Shown here piece after piece: positions 59,945 through 64,000 of a stretch of DNA of 64,000 nt (within the stretch, counting starts at the first letter, position 1; each line of letters begins with the position of its first letter). A program made the translations under genes and the position numbers. Origin of the DNA: Persicaria tinctoria (Eukaryota; Streptophyta; Magnoliopsida; Caryophyllales; Polygonaceae); contig JBANSL010000008.1 in the NCBI GenBank assembly GCA_037127255.1, positions 6,720,896 to 6,784,895 of the forward strand, written 5' to 3'. A model generated the notes under the pieces. That model made no database searches and had not been told where the DNA came from. It was given only the letters and a program-made list of their open reading frames with translations.

Positions 59945-60075
59945 AAACCCTAAGTAATGGCAAAGGAAGCGATGTGAAATAAATCGAAGGGACTAGGGTT
60001 TATAAAGGGAGTCAGAGAGAGCCGTTACCACTGGCTAGGGTTTAGACGGCGGGGATGATATGAGCGGGTGGGCTC
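59945..60075 (-). promoter_or_regulatory. Telo-box / site II / TATA promoter of the snoRNA cluster
   Basis: On the minus strand: a site II motif (AGCCCA, 60074-60069), telo-boxes AAACCCTAG (60043-60035) and TTTATAAACCCTAG (TATA box fused to a telo-box, 60006-59993). A further AAACCCTAA lies at 59945-59953 on the plus strand. Telo-box plus site II is typical of plant snoRNA and ribosomal-protein gene promoters. Confidence 0.75.
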
Positions 60076-60162
60076 AAATAACCTATTCGGGTCCCTATGA
60101 GATATGATCCATATCAAAGCGGGTTAAGATTTTTCAAAAGGTAAAAGCAATTCTAAATAATA

Positions 60163-60421
60163 CTCTATCCGTTCGTTCGTAAAACATGTCACTTTTTTTG
60201 TCATATAAAATATGTAGTAATTTTGTTCATAAAAACATATCATCATATGTATTTTGGAATTTACTTTACGGAAATTTTCTTGTAATGATTAATTTATTGT
60301 GAGTTATAGTTTTAGATAAAGTAAAAAAGTAGTGTAATAAATTAAGATAAAATAATATTTGTTGATTTTCTTAAAAGTTGTACACAAACCTAAAATGACA
60401 TGTTTTGTCGAACGGATGAAG
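60163..60421. mobile_element. Stowaway-like MITE
   Basis: TA-flanked. It starts CTCTATCCGTTCGTTCG and ends TTTTGTCGAACGGATGAAG. Inverted ACATGTCAC/AAATGACATGT blocks lie near the ends. Confidence 0.8.
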
Positions 60422-60988
60422 TATAAACTATCAAACGTGAACAAAAAATAATACGAACCTTAAAAAAATACCAATTTACATACAAACTATGTCCAATTAA
60501 ACTAATTACGATACGAACCATCTTTTCGGCCAAAATTCTAGCAATGTTATTGATTTGGTAATCGAAAAATTATTTTTGACTTCTTATGTAATTACCAATA
60601 AAGATAGGATGAAAATATAAATTTCAAAAGAGGTCATTGTTCATTGGATGTTTGCGCTGAATGAAATCATCCAGCCCCAATCTATGACCATGAACTCAAA
60701 TCTGGATGCCCATGGGAAATTGAGCTCTTACTGTCAGATGTAAAACTGTTATTATCGTCTATGAAAGAAGGATAATAGAATGGCGGATAAGGTTGCACAC
60801 ATTTGTCACTCTGCCTGGGGTGTTGATATTTACAACAATTCAGGTCTTCTTGACCTCATCCACAAGGATGCTGCCAGGTAGAGCATGTTCACCCGAATTC
60901 TTTCCTAATAAAAAAAATGAACTCAAATCTGGAGAAAATCCCAAATCTGTAGAAAGAATAAAGAAGAATAATATGACCTTTAAAAATG
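60422..60988. other. Short intergenic stretch, no supported gene
   Basis: Contains AATAATACGAACC motifs like the 17262 MITE arms, and a 34-codon frame at 60780-60887 (MADKVAHICHSAWGVDIYN) that I cannot assign. Confidence 0.45.
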
Positions 60989-62092
60989 AACGGTGTATTT
61001 AGCTTTCCAATTTTGAAAAGGGAAAAACAACCCTAAATAATTACAACTATCACCTATGAACCAAAAATAATATGACCTTTAAAAATTAACAATCCACATA
61101 TATACAAACTTTGTCAAATTATAATATTTTTTCCCAAATATTCACGATTTAAAAAATAATTATTAGAGTATGCATTGATTGAAACAATTTTTCAAAATGT
61201 TCAAAACTGCCAAGGATGACAGAAAACCGCGGTTTCAAGGCTTTGTTTGAAAACTGCATATAAAAATTAAAAAAGAAATATAATAATGTAAACCGCGATT
61301 TTACCTTTTTTTTAAAACGAATTGAGGGAGAGGGTTTGGATGAACGATGGTGGAGGGCAAGTGGAGGTGAGGGGAAGAGGAGGGTGGTGGCAATGACAAC
61401 GAAGATGAGGGAGGTGCGGTCGAGGGTGGTTAGAGCGCTGGAGAGCGGTGGAGACGAGAGATGATGAAGATAGGGGGTTTTGAATGGAGGGGGACTCCCC
61501 TGTACATGGCGTCGGAGTTGGTCGCTGGGGGCAACGACGATGCGGCGACGGCTGTGTGCGCGTTGGGATGCGCTATGGACTGTGGTGGAGATGATCTCGG
61601 GGATGCCGACATGGAGATGTGAGACAGGGTGCGTAGTGTCGGAGCTGCTATCCAAGATCGGTGTTAGGGTACTGCGCCTCCCCCTCACCTCTACCTGCTC
61701 TCCCTCCCTCCACCATCGTTCCTCCAAACCCTTCTCCCTAAATTCGTTTTTTAAATAAATAATTAAAAAAAAAAAAAGTAAACCGCGGTTTACATTATTA
61801 TATTCCTTTTTTTAATTTTTATATGCAGTTTTCAAACAAAGCCTTGAGACCGTGGTTTTTTGTCATCCCTTACATTTTTTAGCATTTTGACAAATTGTTT
61901 CAATCAATGGCTACTTTGATAATTATTTTTTAAATCGTGAATACGTCGGAAAACAAAAATCTAATTTGACAAAGTTTGTATGTGGATTGATAATTTTTAA
62001 AGGTCATATTATTTTTGGTTCATAGGTGATAGTTGTAAGTATTTAGGGTTGTTTTTTCCTTTTCAAAAATGGAAAGTTAAATACACCGTTAA
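60989..62092. mobile_element. Large fold-back element with GC-rich core
   Basis: Two long inverted arms (about 60989-61375 and 61680-62092) share AAATACACCG, GGGAAAAACAACCCTAAAT, AACTATCACCTATGAACC, TGTTTGAAAACTGCATATA and AAACCGCGGTTT. The core (61376-61680) is GC-rich and lacks any recognisable domain in either strand, although minus-strand frame 61727-61149 is open. This is the form of a long-TIR element that may have captured gene DNA. Confidence 0.72.
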
Positions 62093-63035
62093 TTTATACT
62101 GGATACACAGCTTATCTTCGCAACTCTTTGCGGAAATGGGTCCGCTACCAGTTGCGGACTACTTTAGAGGTCGTGTCAAATACGCCATTGTGGAAATTTC
62201 AAAAATCTGAAGGGAAAAAAAATAAAAATTAAATGTAGGGACTCTGTATATCAAAAAACAATCCAATATTTTCTTTTTACTCAAAATCGTCCGCAACCTT
62301 GTGCAAAATGTTTTGAGTAAATTTTTTACCCTCGAAAATTATGCTTGAGAAATATGTTAAAGACAAGTTCTTTCAAGGCTAAATACGATTAATATTTGGC
62401 TTTCAAATAGTTCAAAGGTAAGTTCGAGGGTAAACAATAAGTAAACTAGTAATAGTACTACACAAAAGTTTATTGTGTAAACAATAAGTAAAATGAGGAA
62501 GTCAAGTCTTGCTAGCTTAGCTGGTAAGGATAACGTGTAGTGACCAATATAGGTCATGAATTCGAATCCCCCTCCTCCATATTGTAATAGCCTAAGTGCC
62601 TACCTATGATATGAACCAAAAAAAAAGTAAAATGATGAAGAAATAAATTTTGATCTTATATATCCTCAAATATAGCCTCCATTATACCTTATAATAAGTT
62701 CATTAGTTGTACCCTTAAAACATACCCTCGAGTGTTTGGCCTTGAAAAATAGCCTCGTTTTTATTTCAATGGCAATTAGACTCAAATTATTTTTTTGATG
62801 GCATATTCGTGGCCAATACCCTCGAATATGTCCTCGAAATATTTCGACGGCATATTTTTTCTAGTACAATTTGTTTTTTTAAAATCTCCTATACAGTCCG
62901 CACGTAGTTGCGGACCGAAGGTATGTAATGTTGTTTTGCACGTCGCCGACTGCAGTCCACAATTGGGTGCGGAGTCATTTTCGTAAGTAATCGCACAGAT
63001 TAGCGGTATGTCTAGTAAAAATTACCCGTATATTT
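62071..63035. mobile_element. hAT-like MITE, second copy of the 15376 family, interrupted
   Basis: The left end GGAAAGTTAAATACACCGTT and right end CTAGTAAAAATTACCCG with GATTAGCGGT match the 15376 family, as do internal TTGCGGAC motifs. It is enlarged by the SINE at 62502 and other sequence. Confidence 0.65.
62502..62625 (+). mobile_element. tRNA-derived SINE
   Basis: A-box TAGCTTAGCTGG at 62513-62524 and B-box AATTCGAATCC at 62559-62569, ending in an A run. It is flanked by a 15-bp duplication AGTAAAATGAGGAAG (62487-62501) and AGTAAAATGATGAAG (62626-62640), one mismatch. Confidence 0.88.
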
Positions 63036-64000
63036 AGAACCATGATTTTTTTTTAAAAAAAATAAAATATCACCAACACCCTGCAAATCCACCACCACCA
63101 TAACCCTAATTCCAGGTCCACCACTGTTACCCACTCTATCTAGGCACCATCTCAATTCACCACACCAATCTCATTGTCTCCAAGACCCTTGGTATGCAGT
63201 TCTACCATAGTACTATTTCCCTTAACAAACCCTAGACTTCGGATTCACCTTCCCCAAATCACAGTTAGCTTAAATTTTGGTTGATTTTGACTTCCCATTA
63301 TCCAATTTCTTTGTTCTCTGGTCGATGTTTTGGGTTTTCGTTGCTTCTTGGCTTTAGCTGCAAGCCTATGCTCCTCTAAGCCACCCTCTCTTTCGCCAGT
63401 GGTTGTTCGACGGTGTGCGCCGTCAGCTAGCGTGATGTCGTCGCATGTCCGTCGGGCTTTGCTCCCCTTCGTCGTCGCCGCTCGGCGCTGGAGTTGCTCA
63501 TTCGGCCGCCGAGTTGTTTGCCTGTTGCTCGATTGTGTTGCTCTTTTTTGTAACTTTTGGGTGAGAACGACTAAAGAAAATTGATATGCAAGGGCCTGAA
63601 AACTTCCCTAGAGGATTTGAGCAAATTGAGGGTTCGAACGAAATCCCAAAATGATTAGACCAAATTCTCATAAGGGTCTAAACAAACCTTTTTCACATTC
63701 TAAAACCAGTTAGGTTGTAGTAAGAAATGTAAGTTTGGTATTAATATCTTTAATAGTTCTAATAAATTGGTGCGTTTTGCTCGAGCATTATGCAGCTCTA
63801 TTTTAGTGTCTTGGCGATCTACCTCATTGTTGGGGTTCTGACATTCGGCTCTATTTTAGTGCCTTAACGATCTACCTCATTGTTGGGATTCTGACATTCG
63901 GAGTCAGGAAAAAAAAATACCTCATTGTTGGGTACGTTTTTTTGGGATATGGTCTTCTATCTGTCAACTTGTCGATTTATCGAGATTTAGACATGCCTGA
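63036..64000. other. Window end, no certain gene
   Basis: Leader-like C/T-rich sequence from 63080 and a GC-rich open frame at 63330-63584 (MGFRCFLALAASLCSS). It might be the start of a gene, but it has no recognisable domain and ends quickly. Confidence 0.35.
63795..63900. repeat. 53-bp tandem duplication
   Basis: Two 53-bp units starting GCTCTATTTTAGTG and ending CTGACATTCG, with four differences. Part of the unit, ACCTCATTGTTGGG, recurs at 63921. Confidence 0.9.

Noticed and set aside
61149..61727. 192-aa minus-strand open frame
   Set aside because: It runs from the core into the inverted arm of a fold-back element and has no domain, so it is not a credible gene.
63330..63584. Arg/Ala/Cys-rich 84-aa frame as a new gene
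   Set aside because: No domain and no supporting promoter. Kept only as a possibility in the end-of-window entry.
1..64000. CRISPR arrays, bacterial operons, organelle inserts
   Set aside because: No regular spacer-repeat arrays, no prokaryotic gene organisation and no chloroplast or mitochondrial gene was recognised.

Overview
The window is nuclear DNA of a flowering plant, most likely a eudicot. It is AT-rich and intron-rich, with plant-type gene families (bHLH35-like, VIN3-like/VEL, YUCCA, PERK) and many plant transposons (Stowaway-like and Mutator-like MITEs, hAT, Copia, LINE, SINE). I cannot name the species.

Layout. 0.3-3.6 kb (+): a five-exon bHLH35-like transcription factor. 5.9-9.0 kb (-): a VIN3-like Polycomb cofactor (VIL1/VRN5 type) with one apparent GC-AG intron. 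Its 5' end is duplicated 2.1 kb upstream (10.6-11.1 kb). 11.3-11.7 kb (-): a polyamine-transporter fragment. 11.7-19.6 kb: repeats only. 19.6-21.9 kb (+): a YOS1/IER3IP1-like secretory gene with an intron-containing 5'UTR. 22.3 kb (-): an orphan last exon of a GRWD1-type WD40 gene. 24.6-25.0 kb (-): a small 70-aa gene whose first coding exon is just ATG. 25.3-26.7 kb: a decayed hAT element. 29.7 kb (-): tRNA-Leu(AAG). 31.1-32.4 kb (+): a fresh 5'-truncated LINE. 35.0-36.7 kb (-): an older LINE. 37.1-41.1 kb (+): a YUC6-like auxin-biosynthesis monooxygenase. 43.6-48.0 kb (+): a dead Copia element. 48-56 kb: repeats and no recognisable gene. 56.6-58.7 kb (+): a PERK-type receptor-kinase pseudogene. 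58.8-60.1 kb (-): a box C/D snoRNA cluster. 60.1-63.1 kb: nested MITEs, a fold-back element and a SINE.

The live genes are unrelated housekeeping and developmental loci (auxin synthesis, Polycomb silencing, ER-Golgi transport, rRNA modification) and do not form a pathway. The strongest result not obvious from ORFs is the minus-strand snoRNA cluster: U27-like, an 18S guide, U80/snR60-like, and two U15 copies. It is recognised from C/D boxes, terminal stems and guide complementarity to rRNA, and it lies behind a telo-box/site II/TATA promoter typical of plant ribosome-biogenesis genes. I did not find convincing evidence for a wholly new biological system. The rest of the interest is in transposon structure (fold-back MITEs with exact target-site duplications, nested insertions, unusual LTR termini) and unusual splicing.
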